Positions 1 through 8,299 of a stretch of DNA of 64,000 bases are shown in pieces. How positions within the stretch are numbered: the stretch's first letter is position 1; each line of letters starts with the position of its first letter. Made by a program: the position numbers and the translations under genes. Origin of the DNA: CALNYX01 sp942490925 (GTDB taxonomy: Bacteria; Chlamydiota; Chlamydiia; Chlamydiales; JAAKFR01); the NCBI GenBank assembly GCA_942490925.1, contig CALNYX010000017.1, positions 1,674,001 to 1,738,000 on the forward strand. Reading direction: 5' to 3'. The notes below the pieces were generated by a model. The model saw nothing but the letters and a program-made list of their open reading frames with translations, was not told the origin of the DNA and made no database searches.

Positions 1-1290
1 TCACAAGTCGGAGTGCTCTGGGTTGTCAATGCCTACCTACTGAGTTTAACAACATTCTTACTCATCGGTGGGCGTCTAAGCGAGCTTTTTGGCTACCGCT
101 CCCTCTATAACATTGGACTGGTCATTTTTGGAGCGGGCTCTTTGATGGGAGCGCTCAGCTCTTCCGATTGGATGCTTATCTCTGCGCGAGGTGTTCAAGG
201 AATTGGCGCAGCGTTGACTTATCCAGCTATCATTGCGCTACTGATCGCTGTTTTTCCAGTGAATCAACGTGCTAGAGCTTTAGGGATTGACACAGGGATT
301 GCCTCGTTATTCATGATGCTTGGGCCGCTTATTGGCGGTGCCCTTACAGAATATCTCAATTGGCGCTACATTTTCTGGATTAACATTCCATTTGTCGTCT
401 TTGGATTGGGGATGAGTATCTGGCTTCTTAAGCCGACAGAGCGTGTCAAAGAGCGTTTTCCCTATTTTGGATCACTTGTCATGATGGGAGGAATTTTTCT
501 CTTTGTTTACGGGTTGATGCAAGGAAGTAAGTTTGGTTGGAGCTCGCCATGGATTATCGCCTTTTTGATTTTAGGGCCAGTTCTACTCGCCCTTTTTGTC
601 ATGCTTTCTCTGCGCGACGCGCATCCATTAGCCGACTTTCGCCTTCTTCGAAATCGACTCTTTCTCGGTGCCACAGTGACGCGCTTTTTGCTTTACATCA
701 TGGTTACAGCAACGGTTTTTTGGATCATCTTCTTTGAAAAATACCTCTCCTACACGCCACTAGAAGTGGGGATTCTAATTGTAGCCTCGACAGTTCCAGT
801 TCTATTCATGGCGCCCATTGGTGGTTATTTAGCCGATCGCATTGGTTACCGCCTTCCAATGACAATTGGACATCTACTTGTCATCTTTGCCTTCATCTGG
901 GTGATTTGTTTTGCTACAACCGAGCATGTGCTCGTCTTTCTTCCTGGCCTGCTTGCATTTGGTGGAGGCATTCCCATGGTGATGTCTCCCTCGATAGCCC
1001 TTGGCCTTTCGGCGATTTCGGCTGACAAACTTGGTTCAGGATCGGGGATGATGATCGCTACGCGCCAACTTGCCTCAACAATTGGGGTAGCGGTGATGAC
1101 AGCTGTTTATACGACGGTCTTTGCCAAGACGAATCAATCCTATCCCAAGACATTTGCAATCACAACAGGTGTAGCTCTCGGTTTTGGAGTGCTTGGGTTG
1201 ATCTTTACGCTTTGGCTAATAAATCGGCGACCTGACGAGCCGCAGCCACACAGTCATTTACCCCCACGCCCCGAAGACTACTCCCTATAG
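1..1290 (+). CDS. MFS drug:H+ antiporter, DHA2-like (5' end missing)
   Basis: Inner-membrane major facilitator exporter, cut by the left window edge. The frame is open from base 1 (reads SQVGVLWVVNAYLL), so the GTG at 13 is internal and the start lies upstream. The visible 429 residues carry many hydrophobic segments, the RxSELFGYR loop typical of motif A, the RGVQGIGAAL segment and a motif C-like stretch (LGPLIGG) followed by NWRYIFWINIP, which is characteristic of the EmrB/QacA (DHA2) branch. Proton-coupled drug or metabolite efflux is inferred from family; the substrate is unknown. The 3' end overlaps the convergent hemG gene by 86 bases, and its proline-rich last 20 residues are encoded entirely in that overlap, so the tail may be a run-on into hemG. 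Confidence 0.85.
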   Translation, partial: SQVGVLWVVNAYLLSLTTFLLIGGRLSELFGYRSLYNIGLVIFGAGSLMGALSSSDWMLISARGVQGIGAALTYPAIIALLIAVFPVNQRARALGIDTGIASLFMMLGPLIGGALTEYLNWRYIFWINIPFVVFGLGMSIWLLKPTERVKERFPYFGSLVMMGGIFLFVYGLMQGSKFGWSSPWIIAFLILGPVLLALFVMLSLRDAHPLADFRLLRNRLFLGATVTRFLLYIMVTATVFWIIFFEKYLSYTPLEVGILIVASTVPVLFMAPIGGYLADRIGYRLPMTIGHLLVIFAFIWVICFATTEHVLVFLPGLLAFGGGIPMVMSPSIALGLSAISADKLGSGSGMMIATRQLASTIGVAVMTAVYTTVFAKTNQSYPKTFAITTGVALGFGVLGLIFTLWLINRRPDEPQPHSHLPPRPEDYSL

Positions 1291-2317
1291 CGTAGAAGTT
1301 GGGGGGAAAGTGTAAACTCTCAACCCATTTGCGATGCCCTAGGTAGTATTGAGGAATCGCTTCTTTGGCCAAGGAAATAAAGTGTGAATCTGGAGCCTGT
1401 TTGATTCCGGTGTATTTTTCAACAGCCGCCAAAGCAATTCCTAGTGGATCATCATTTGGAGGCATCATCACGCAAACACGTGTTTGGCCAGCTTGCTCTG
1501 GAAACGTATCCGAATCCCACGTCATTCCCCAAAAGGGCTCAGCTTCTGTTGAAGGAACCAAAAACCCGTATCCCTTGCGTGTTTTTTGTGCCTGATGCCA
1601 TCCTAAGCTCACAGCTACAATCGACGCGTGAGGCAATTCAGGATAGGGGAGCGTTGAGATGACAACATCAGCTTCGAGTGTTTGCTTAGGTAAAATAATA
1701 GAAAATCCTGCCCCGTTTGGAACGACCTCCTGCATTGGTGAATTGAGGAGCACATTTGTCTGCTTAGTCAATGCATTAGGAAGCTCTTCCATCCCTTTTT
1801 TAAAGGAGTAGAGAGAGCCTTTTTTTGGCTTTGAAATTCCATTTGGAAAACAGGAGCGCGCCGAAAGCTTGCGATAATCACCTGCAAAAATACCACGTGC
1901 AAGTGGATCGATCAACGTCTTTGCAAACCTCTTGTTAAAATGGCGTGTAAAGTAGGTTTCAAGCGTTTCATCCTCGGCTTGAGCGGGCTCTGTTTTTTTG
2001 AAATAACAGAGGGCTCCATGGCGGATTAAAAAAGGGAGAGAGATGCGTTTAAGAGAACCACCCTGACAAATATAACGTTTCTTGGCCTGTCGACTCGCCT
2101 CAATCATATCAAGGCCGAGTTCTTTAGCTAGCTCCAAGGTCTGCTGAGCTGGACGTAAACCGCGAGGGCCAGCTTCAAATAGAAAGCCTTCTTGGTCAAC
2201 TGAACGAATGAGCCCACCAGCGCGCCCACTTTTTTCAACGACCGTCACTTCGTGGTCTTTGAGATACCACGCAGCTGCTAGACCCGAAATCCCTGCTCCA
2301 AGAATCACAATCTTCAT
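1205..2317 (-). CDS. hemG: Protoporphyrinogen oxidase (HemG/HemY type)
   Basis: FAD-dependent oxidase that turns protoporphyrinogen IX into protoporphyrin IX in haem synthesis. The N-terminus has the dinucleotide-binding motif GAGISGLAAAWYL followed by VEKSGRAGG, and the C-terminus closes with the FAD-contacting FYAIGSSLRGVGVNDCVAAA segment, both typical of oxygen-dependent HemY proteins. At 370 residues it is shorter than most HemY (about 450). Chlamydial annotation uses the symbol hemG for this gene. Last gene of the hemE-hemN-methyltransferase-hemG operon; its start overlaps the methyltransferase stop by 4 bases, which suggests translational coupling. Confidence 0.9.
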   Translation of the reverse strand: MKIVILGAGISGLAAAWYLKDHEVTVVEKSGRAGGLIRSVDQEGFLFEAGPRGLRPAQQTLELAKELGLDMIEASRQAKKRYICQGGSLKRISLPFLIRHGALCYFKKTEPAQAEDETLETYFTRHFNKRFAKTLIDPLARGIFAGDYRKLSARSCFPNGISKPKKGSLYSFKKGMEELPNALTKQTNVLLNSPMQEVVPNGAGFSIILPKQTLEADVVISTLPYPELPHASIVAVSLGWHQAQKTRKGYGFLVPSTEAEPFWGMTWDSDTFPEQAGQTRVCVMMPPNDDPLGIALAAVEKYTGIKQAPDSHFISLAKEAIPQYYLGHRKWVESLHFPPNFYAIGSSLRGVGVNDCVAAARQVADLLAKA

Positions 2318-3174
2318 AAAGCATGCTTCCTAGCTCTAAAAATAACCGTGACTATTTCCTCAGACTCAAAGGCGGCTTGTTGATAACCCCAGCTCTCAAG
2401 GCAGTAGTCATATACTTCCTCCCCATAAGCAGCAATAATCTCATCTCTTAAATGTTTGATCGTTTTTAGATCCTGCGCACAGAGCTTCACTTGGTCTGCT
2501 GTGGTATCTTCAATTGTAAGAGAAGAAAAGTGATGCTCTGTAAGAATATTGACATATTCCAACCTTGAAATGAGATTATAGGCAACGCCATCTTCTTCCA
2601 TCATCTTTTGCGTCCCAGTACTAAACGTCTCGACATTGCGAGCCCAATCGAGAATGACAAGGTGCCCATTTGGCTTTAGCACGCGATAAATTTCCGAAAA
2701 ATAGGCTTGTTTTAACGAGATGGGTACATGTAGTAAAGCCTCTTTACTTGTCACTACATCAAAGGTGTTATCCTCAAATTGACTCAAGCAGCTGGGATCT
2801 TCCATTACAAGGAACTGTACTTGTCCAACAAGGTCTGCTTGCATTTGACTGAGGCTATTGTCTGCTCTGGCAATCATCCATTCTTGTGGATCGATACCTG
2901 TGATATCAGCGTGATAATTTTTGCCTAAATAGAGTGCAGGGCCACCGAGGCCACACCCAATGTCCAACACTTTACAATCTGTTAGATCGATCCCTTGAAA
3001 CATTTGATCAACAGCTGCTTCTCCCCCCTGAGAGAGGAAGGTTTTACCATAGATCATCTCGACTAGATCAATAAAAGCCTCTTCATACCCTTGCTGCGCC
3101 GCTTCGTAGGCAATTTGCTTCGGGTTTGCAAAAAGTGTCCCAACTAGTGCTAAAACAATGAGGATTTTTTTCAT
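2314..3174 (-). CDS. SAM-dependent methyltransferase with N-terminal signal-like segment
   Basis: Class I methyltransferase of 286 residues. SAM motif I is VLDIGCGLGGPALYL (about residues 89-103), followed by ITGIDPQEWMIARA, and then the VTSKEALLHV and LKPNGHLVILDW segments. The fold order resembles phosphoethanolamine or small-molecule N-methyltransferases. The first 16 residues (MKKILIVLALVGTLFA) look like a Sec signal peptide ending in an AxA-like site, which is odd for an enzyme that needs cytoplasmic SAM. It is inserted between hemN and hemG and overlaps hemG by 4 bases, so it is co-transcribed with haem genes. Substrate unknown; a role in tetrapyrrole modification is only suggested by context. 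Confidence 0.75.
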   Translation of the reverse strand: MKKILIVLALVGTLFANPKQIAYEAAQQGYEEAFIDLVEMIYGKTFLSQGGEAAVDQMFQGIDLTDCKVLDIGCGLGGPALYLGKNYHADITGIDPQEWMIARADNSLSQMQADLVGQVQFLVMEDPSCLSQFEDNTFDVVTSKEALLHVPISLKQAYFSEIYRVLKPNGHLVILDWARNVETFSTGTQKMMEEDGVAYNLISRLEYVNILTEHHFSSLTIEDTTADQVKLCAQDLKTIKHLRDEIIAAYGEEVYDYCLESWGYQQAAFESEEIVTVIFRARKHAL

Positions 3175-3240
3175 GCCAGCAACAATACCATATAGTCAGT
3201 TCATTTGAACAGCTAAACCATATGAATCACTTTTAAGGGT

Positions 3241-4581
3241 TTAGATCGATTGAGAAAAGAGTTTTGCTTTAGGTTTGATGTAGGCATCAAACTGCATGGC
3301 AACAAGGCGGATAAAAAGCTCTCCAAGCGGTGTGACAAGCAATTTATCTGCTGTTTGCTCAATTAAACCATCATCGATGAGCTCCTGCACATCAAAATCA
3401 AATGGCCTTTGCCAGAGCGCTTCAAACTCTTTTTTGTCGAGTTCAAATCGGCACATAATGGTATGAATCAACCATTTACGCATTTTATCATCTTCGCTGA
3501 GCTCTTTTCCTAGGTGGATGGGGAGTGTATTATTGTCTAAGGCTGCGTAGTAGTCAGGTAGTTTTTTGATGTTTTGTGCGTAACAATTTTGGACAAAGCC
3601 AATAGCCGTGACACCAAACCCGATTTGATCATGAGCATATTGCACGGCGTAGCCTTGAAAATTGCGTTGCAATCTCTTCTCGTGGTAGCAGGTTGAAAGT
3701 TCATCTCTTTCTAGGGCAAAATGGTCCATTCCAATGGCAACATAGCCACTTTGGATGAAGGCTTCACGTGCTTCCGTATAGATCTGAAATTTAGCGCTAG
3801 CATCTGGCAAGGTCTCTTCTTTGATTGCATTTTGATGTGGCTTGAGCCAGGGGACTTTGGCGTAGGAAAAGAGCGAGATACGGTCAGGGCGCATGGCGAT
3901 CATTTTTGCGACGGTATCATGGAAGGTCTCGATGGTTTGATAAGGCAAACCGTAGATAAGGTCAATATTGATCCCATCAAAGCCCAGCTGCCTGGCCATC
4001 TCGTAGGTTGTTTTGGTCATCTCATAACTCTGTCTTCTTTTGACAGCTTCTTGAACTTGCTCATTGGTGTCTTGCACGCCAAAGCTGACGCGGTTAAAGC
4101 CAAGTTCTTTGAGAAATTTGAGTTTAGCGCCATCATCTTCGACGACAGTGCGTGGATCGATTTCAATGGCGATCTCTTTGGAGAAGTCGATATCAAACGA
4201 GAGACAGATTTTCTCAAAGAGGCGGCGGAAAAGGGGTTCAGTGAGCTTAGTTGGTGTGCCTCCACCAAAATGAATTTGATGCACGGTTTTACGACTGCCG
4301 AGTTTTTGAGTGACAAGGTCGATCTCTTTGCAGAGGTAGTCGACATAGAGCGCTTCATTTTCGGGGCGTCTATTGAGGACGACGCTGCAACCGCAATAGA
4401 GGCACATCGTTTTGCAAAAGGGGATATGAAAGTAGAGAGATAGCGGATCGTCTGCTGCAACAAGTTTTTCAGCGTAGACAGACGGTTTTAGCGGCTCCCA
4501 GTTAGGGGCTGTAGGATAGCTTGTATATCGGGGAGCAGGTTTATTAAACTTCTGTAAGTTCTCTGGAGCGATCTTTGACAT
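3241..4581 (-). CDS. hemN: Oxygen-independent coproporphyrinogen III oxidase (radical SAM)
   Basis: Radical SAM enzyme that decarboxylates coproporphyrinogen III to protoporphyrinogen IX. The 446-residue protein has YFHIPFCKTMCLYCGC, giving the CxxxCxxC iron-sulfur site plus the extra HemN cysteine, then HFGGGTPTKL and a C-terminal HemN domain, and the length matches true HemN (about 450) rather than HemW (about 380). Its start lies 38 bases inside the 3' end of hemE, so the two are co-transcribed. Haem operon member. Confidence 0.93.
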   Translation of the reverse strand: MSKIAPENLQKFNKPAPRYTSYPTAPNWEPLKPSVYAEKLVAADDPLSLYFHIPFCKTMCLYCGCSVVLNRRPENEALYVDYLCKEIDLVTQKLGSRKTVHQIHFGGGTPTKLTEPLFRRLFEKICLSFDIDFSKEIAIEIDPRTVVEDDGAKLKFLKELGFNRVSFGVQDTNEQVQEAVKRRQSYEMTKTTYEMARQLGFDGINIDLIYGLPYQTIETFHDTVAKMIAMRPDRISLFSYAKVPWLKPHQNAIKEETLPDASAKFQIYTEAREAFIQSGYVAIGMDHFALERDELSTCYHEKRLQRNFQGYAVQYAHDQIGFGVTAIGFVQNCYAQNIKKLPDYYAALDNNTLPIHLGKELSEDDKMRKWLIHTIMCRFELDKKEFEALWQRPFDFDVQELIDDGLIEQTADKLLVTPLGELFIRLVAMQFDAYIKPKAKLFSQSI

Positions 4582-5500
4582 AGTTGACCAAAAATTGAAC
4601 GTTCTTCAATGGAATATCGGGTAGCACACCATGTCCGAGATTAAAAATAAAGCCTGGATCGCCAGCCATCTGCTCGATGAGCGGATCGACAACCGAGCGG
4701 ATCGCCTCTTGTGAACCGTAGAGTACATGGGGATCTAGATTCCCTTGCAAGGCAATGCCGGGGAGTTTTTTGCGAATAGCAGGGAGATCACCGCTCCAAT
4801 CGATGCTGATGGCTGCGGGGTGGCAGTTAGCCAAATCTTCTGCAAAAAAAGCGGAATGGCGGCAGAAGAGGATAGTTGGAACAGTCACATGATTGACGAT
4901 ACGTCTCATGTAGGGGAGGATTACGTGACGGAAGTCATGGATAGCGAGTTGATCGGCCCAGGAGTCAAAAATTTGAATGGCATCAACACCTGCATCGACC
5001 TGGACATCGAGGTAGTGCACAGTCTCTTCGACGATTTGTTCAAGCAGGGTATAGAACTGTTTGGGGTCTTCAAAGAGCATCTTTTTGGCATTGGATAGAA
5101 CGTAACTGAGCACGGTGAAAGGACCACCTGCAAAACCGATCAGGGGAACAGAGAGCTCTTTTTTGAGAGTGGTGATCGCTTCGGTGATGTGGGCATAGGC
5201 ATTTTCTTTTTTCTGAAAAGAGGTGTAGTTGACAACAGGGCCTGGCTGAAAAGTGTAGGGGACGCTCAGACCATCGAGCACTGTAAGGATATCACTGAAG
5301 AGAATTGCTGCATCAAGATCGAGTTCATTGAAGGGGAGCTTGGTCACTTTGACGATTGTGTCAGGGTCATGAAACATCTCAAGTAGTGTTTGCTTTTCTT
5401 TGAAGGCGTGATAGGAGGGAAGAAAGCGGCCAGCCTGGCGCATGAGCCAGATAGGTGGCGGGCCAAAGTTTTGATTGCGCAGCGCATTAATGAACGGCAT
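4544..5500 (-). CDS. hemE: Uroporphyrinogen decarboxylase
   Basis: Decarboxylates uroporphyrinogen III to coproporphyrinogen III. The N-terminal signature PPIWLMRQAGRFLPSY and the FCRHSAFFAEDL and QGNLDPHVLYG segments are characteristic. The ATG at 5500 is chosen over one 30 bases upstream because it is preceded by GGGAG at a 7-base distance and gives the family N-terminus MPFINAL; the protein is then 318 residues. The start sits 5 bases after the stop of the F-box gene, so transcription probably reads through from that insertion. First haem gene of the operon. Confidence 0.93.
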   Translation of the reverse strand: MPFINALRNQNFGPPPIWLMRQAGRFLPSYHAFKEKQTLLEMFHDPDTIVKVTKLPFNELDLDAAILFSDILTVLDGLSVPYTFQPGPVVNYTSFQKKENAYAHITEAITTLKKELSVPLIGFAGGPFTVLSYVLSNAKKMLFEDPKQFYTLLEQIVEETVHYLDVQVDAGVDAIQIFDSWADQLAIHDFRHVILPYMRRIVNHVTVPTILFCRHSAFFAEDLANCHPAAISIDWSGDLPAIRKKLPGIALQGNLDPHVLYGSQEAIRSVVDPLIEQMAGDPGFIFNLGHGVLPDIPLKNVQFLVNYVKDRSRELTEV

Positions 5501-5504
5501 GGGC

Positions 5505-6563
5505 TTACTCCCGTTTGATTTCTTGCACAAGTTTAGACCCTGTGAGAAAAATTGTCACTTCACTTTCACCAATAGCCAAACTTCGAGGGATAAAAGAGAG
5601 ACGTCCGGTATAGATAAGCATGCCCTCTCGAGACCAAAGATGGAGTTTAATATTGAAAGTTGATGCTGCAATGAGATTGCTTGAGCAAGCAAGCAGGGTA
5701 ACTTGATAGTTAGTTCTTGCAAACGGGGAGTAATCAAGGGAGGTTGTATCGAGAGAATAGATTTGACAATCTACTGCAACAAATAGAGTTGAGTCTGGAT
5801 GAAAAGCAACCGCATTCACTGGTTGTTCAAATTTAAAAAAGCAATACTCTCTCTCTTGAAAGGGGGTGAAAATCCCAAGTAAATCACCAATAACATAGGT
5901 ATATTGCTCAATGACATAACTTGTGCAGAGAACCGAGATAGAACTAGATGACAAGAAGCGGCGAGCTCCTTCATTTGAAAAATAGAAGAGTCCTAGCTCT
6001 GAAGAGACAAGCAGATGCATCTGATCAAAAATGGCAATTGCGTGGACATGCCCCAAATTTCCATGTGAGCGGTGCTCACTTCCATCAAGTCTACTTGTTG
6101 AAAGATTATCGCGATATCCAGTAGCACAGACTTCGCCATCATGAGTTATTGCGCAACATCCAACTTTGCGAGCAACTGGTAGCTCTGAGGTATAGCGATC
6201 AGGTAGAGCCTGTCCATGCGCGTAGCTACTGTCTCCAGCTAACATAAAGCAACCAGTTTCAGAAATGGCAGAACAACGTGGTTTAGTGATCCATGGAAAT
6301 TCAATTGATGGCAATTGTTTTAAGTCAGCTCCTAATTGGCGTAGGACGCAGACTCTTTTGATCCATACATTAGCAGGCAGTGCTTCGTTTGGGTAGTGGC
6401 TTTGAAAATAGGCACGCCAAAGCGTGTAGTCAGCAGCTACATCTCTCCACTGACGACAAACGCAAGCGACATTACAAAGAGCTCTTGGACTCTTGAGATA
6501 GCCAAACACTTTAAGAACCAGTTCATCTGGAAGTAAGGCGGCTTTATTTGAAAGTGGCGACAT
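5505..6563 (-). CDS. F-box protein with WD/beta-propeller-like C-terminus
   Basis: Eukaryote-like protein of 352 residues from the ATG at 6563. Residues about 10-55 form an F-box: LLPDELVLKVFGYL, then ALCNVACVCRQWRDVA and LWRAYF, matching the LPxEL...VCxxW...LW consensus that binds Skp1 in SCF ubiquitin ligases. The rest holds short repeated strands (for example AVAFHPDSTLFVAVDCQIYSLD and LHLWSREGMLIYTG) that resemble degenerate WD40 blades. F-box proteins are known from amoeba symbionts, including Protochlamydia, as ubiquitin-ligase adaptors delivered to the host. Delivery and target here are inference. The start codon lies at the edge of a decayed copy of the mfd 3' end and no Shine-Dalgarno is visible. 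The gene sits between mfd and hemE, neighbours in Chlamydia. Confidence 0.8.
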   Translation of the reverse strand: MSPLSNKAALLPDELVLKVFGYLKSPRALCNVACVCRQWRDVAADYTLWRAYFQSHYPNEALPANVWIKRVCVLRQLGADLKQLPSIEFPWITKPRCSAISETGCFMLAGDSSYAHGQALPDRYTSELPVARKVGCCAITHDGEVCATGYRDNLSTSRLDGSEHRSHGNLGHVHAIAIFDQMHLLVSSELGLFYFSNEGARRFLSSSSISVLCTSYVIEQYTYVIGDLLGIFTPFQEREYCFFKFEQPVNAVAFHPDSTLFVAVDCQIYSLDTTSLDYSPFARTNYQVTLLACSSNLIAASTFNIKLHLWSREGMLIYTGRLSFIPRSLAIGESEVTIFLTGSKLVQEIKRE

Positions 6564-6700
6564 CTTGCAGTATAAAGTTGGTTTTGAGTGCTTGCGCAAG
6601 CATCTTTTTGCTGATCTTTTTCTTTTGTCAACTTGAGCAACATAAACGCATGGCTTTGAGCAAAGATACGTACTTTGACGATTGCCTGCAACCATTTAAC
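6562..6700 (-). pseudogene. Decayed duplicate of the mfd 3' end
   Basis: This stretch aligns with mfd 3' coding sequence at 8320-8534. The first 27 bases (6562-6588) are identical to 8320-8346. Two internal deletions of about 40 bases each follow, separated by a near-identical block beginning catctttttgctgatctttt. The last part, to ccatttaac, matches with scattered substitutions; read on the minus strand it encodes VKVRIFAQSHAF, as in Mfd. It is a remnant of a partial duplication that now forms the upstream flank of the F-box gene. Confidence 0.85.
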
Positions 6701-6738
6701 AAAACCGAGCTGAGTGTTAGTTGTTCTATATCTAACTA

Positions 6739-8196
6739 CTAGAGAAAATCATCTAATGTAAGTAGATTTTCTACCATGTCTTCTGAATATACATTTTCTA
6801 TTAAACCATTTGTAGAAACCATTGCTAAATGAATGTCTTTTTTAGGCTTGTTTTTCTCGCAAAATACATCAATTTTGTTTCCAAGCTCAGAAGCGTACTG
6901 TTTTGTAATGCGATAAGGTTTTTGCGAATATTTAATCTCAAAAAGCGTGATAATTCCATCGTCACGATCTAGGAGTAAATCAATCTGAACTCCCTTCTCT
7001 TTTTTTGTTTTAGGAACATAGCGCCAAGTTCCAATCTTGTAACCAGAATGAATTTTCATCGCCTGCACGATTTGGTAAATATGCTTTAGACAGAATGCTT
7101 CAAAAGCATACCCAACCCAACTATTCCATTGGCCGGTCCCAGATTGGGCTTGCCAGTAGCTTGATTGTTCTTTTGCGAGTTTAATTTGATTTACCATTGG
7201 ATCAATCCATCTAAGGTAAAACAGAGTGTATTCATCAATGATTCGATAATAGATCCCTTTTTTTTGTTTTCCATAAGGAATGAAACTCATGAGAAATCCG
7301 GCTTCTTCGAGTTCTGTAAGACGTTTAGTAAGTGTCCCTCCAGATGAAGAGAGCTTCAGTTTTTTTTCAAAATTAATCAGGTCGACGCCTTGAGGCTGTT
7401 TTGCAATAGCTCGAATGATTTCAATGTATGCATCGGAGTTATTGAATAGAGAGCTGAAAAGACGGTCGAATTCATGATAGAGAAACCCGTTAGCAGTAAA
7501 GCAGATTTTATCAATAAGTTGAACGGTTGAACTCCCTTTCTCAAGCGCCTTTAGGTAGAAGGGGATTCCTCCCATTGCCAGATAGAGATTAAGTATCTGC
7601 ATCGATTTCATTTTGATCGAACGACTCGTCAAAAACTCGACAGTTTCTTGAAGATTAAAGGGCTCTAAACGAATCGTAGCAGTGAGGCGGTTGTGAAGGC
7701 CTCCTCTGGCATTTACGATGTTGTCTAATATCCATGAGGCAGCTGAACCACAAATGACCAGTTTTATCTTTGGATCATTGACCCATTCAGAGTTCCAAAA
7801 GTGATCAAGAGCTTGTAAAAGTCCCGACTTTTGAGTGGTTAGCCATGGGAGCTCATCAAGAAAAATGACAAATTTTTTTCTTGAGGATTGTTTTGCTATC
7901 GCTTTGGTAAGCATATCGAATGCCTCCATCCAATTTCTTGGTGGGGCTAATGTTGCGGGGAGGTCAAAGGCTTTTGTAAAAGCTTTTGAGAAAATACCAA
8001 GTTGATCACTCATACTTCCGTCCCTTAATCCAGTGACCTCTATAGAATTTAAACCCATTTCTTCGATCAGATGTCTAATCAAAGAAGTTTTGCCAACTCT
8101 CCTTCTCCCATAGATAGCAATAAATTCTGAGTCTCCTCCTTTAAATTTTGTTTTTAAAAGAGCCTTCTCCCCATTTCTACCAATAAATTTTGACAT
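6739..8196 (-). CDS. Archaeal-type AAA ATPase with wHTH and C-terminal nuclease-like (DUF234) domain
   Basis: Protein of 485 residues from the ATG at 8196, chosen because AAGGAAG lies just upstream and because MSKFIGRNGEKALL is the usual family start. Domains: P-loop IYGRRRVGKTSLIRHL (Walker A), FVIFLDELPWL (Walker B), the ICGSAASWI sensor strand, a winged-helix middle (TLTKRLTELEEAGFL) and a C-terminal region with QIDLLLDRDDGIITLFEIKYS, which fits the D...ExK core of PD-(D/E)XK-like DUF234. The family is abundant in archaea and patchy in bacteria; its biochemical role is not established. The gene lies in an insertion between mfd and hemE, has an inverted repeat upstream (8229-8275) and is related to the ATPase at 30586-32010. 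Confidence 0.85.
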   Translation of the reverse strand: MSKFIGRNGEKALLKTKFKGGDSEFIAIYGRRRVGKTSLIRHLIEEMGLNSIEVTGLRDGSMSDQLGIFSKAFTKAFDLPATLAPPRNWMEAFDMLTKAIAKQSSRKKFVIFLDELPWLTTQKSGLLQALDHFWNSEWVNDPKIKLVICGSAASWILDNIVNARGGLHNRLTATIRLEPFNLQETVEFLTSRSIKMKSMQILNLYLAMGGIPFYLKALEKGSSTVQLIDKICFTANGFLYHEFDRLFSSLFNNSDAYIEIIRAIAKQPQGVDLINFEKKLKLSSSGGTLTKRLTELEEAGFLMSFIPYGKQKKGIYYRIIDEYTLFYLRWIDPMVNQIKLAKEQSSYWQAQSGTGQWNSWVGYAFEAFCLKHIYQIVQAMKIHSGYKIGTWRYVPKTKKEKGVQIDLLLDRDDGIITLFEIKYSQKPYRITKQYASELGNKIDVFCEKNKPKKDIHLAMVSTNGLIENVYSEDMVENLLTLDDFL

Positions 8197-8228
8197 ATAA
8201 ACTTCCTTATTACTGAGAGTAGGCCCAC

Positions 8229-8299
8229 TATACCCAGCGGAATCTGTTTTTTGCAAATAGATTCCGCTGGGTATAAGATTCGTATACTCAGCGGAATCT
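8229..8299. repeat. Inverted repeat plus third copy upstream of ATPase gene
   Basis: Arm 1 (8229-8245, tatacccagcggaatct) and arm 2 (8259-8275) are perfect 17-base inverted repeats separated by 13 bases. A third copy, in the orientation of arm 1 with one mismatch, occupies 8283-8299 and runs into the mfd stop codon. The element lies between the ATPase start (8196) and mfd. It could be an operator for the ATPase gene, the end of an inserted element, or a transcription terminator for mfd; no T-run follows the hairpin on the minus strand, which argues against a simple terminator. Confidence 0.85.

Noticed and set aside
3721..4443. 240-codon plus-strand frame opposite hemN
   Set aside because: Shadow of the strongly conserved hemN coding frame; no ribosome site or recognisable family.
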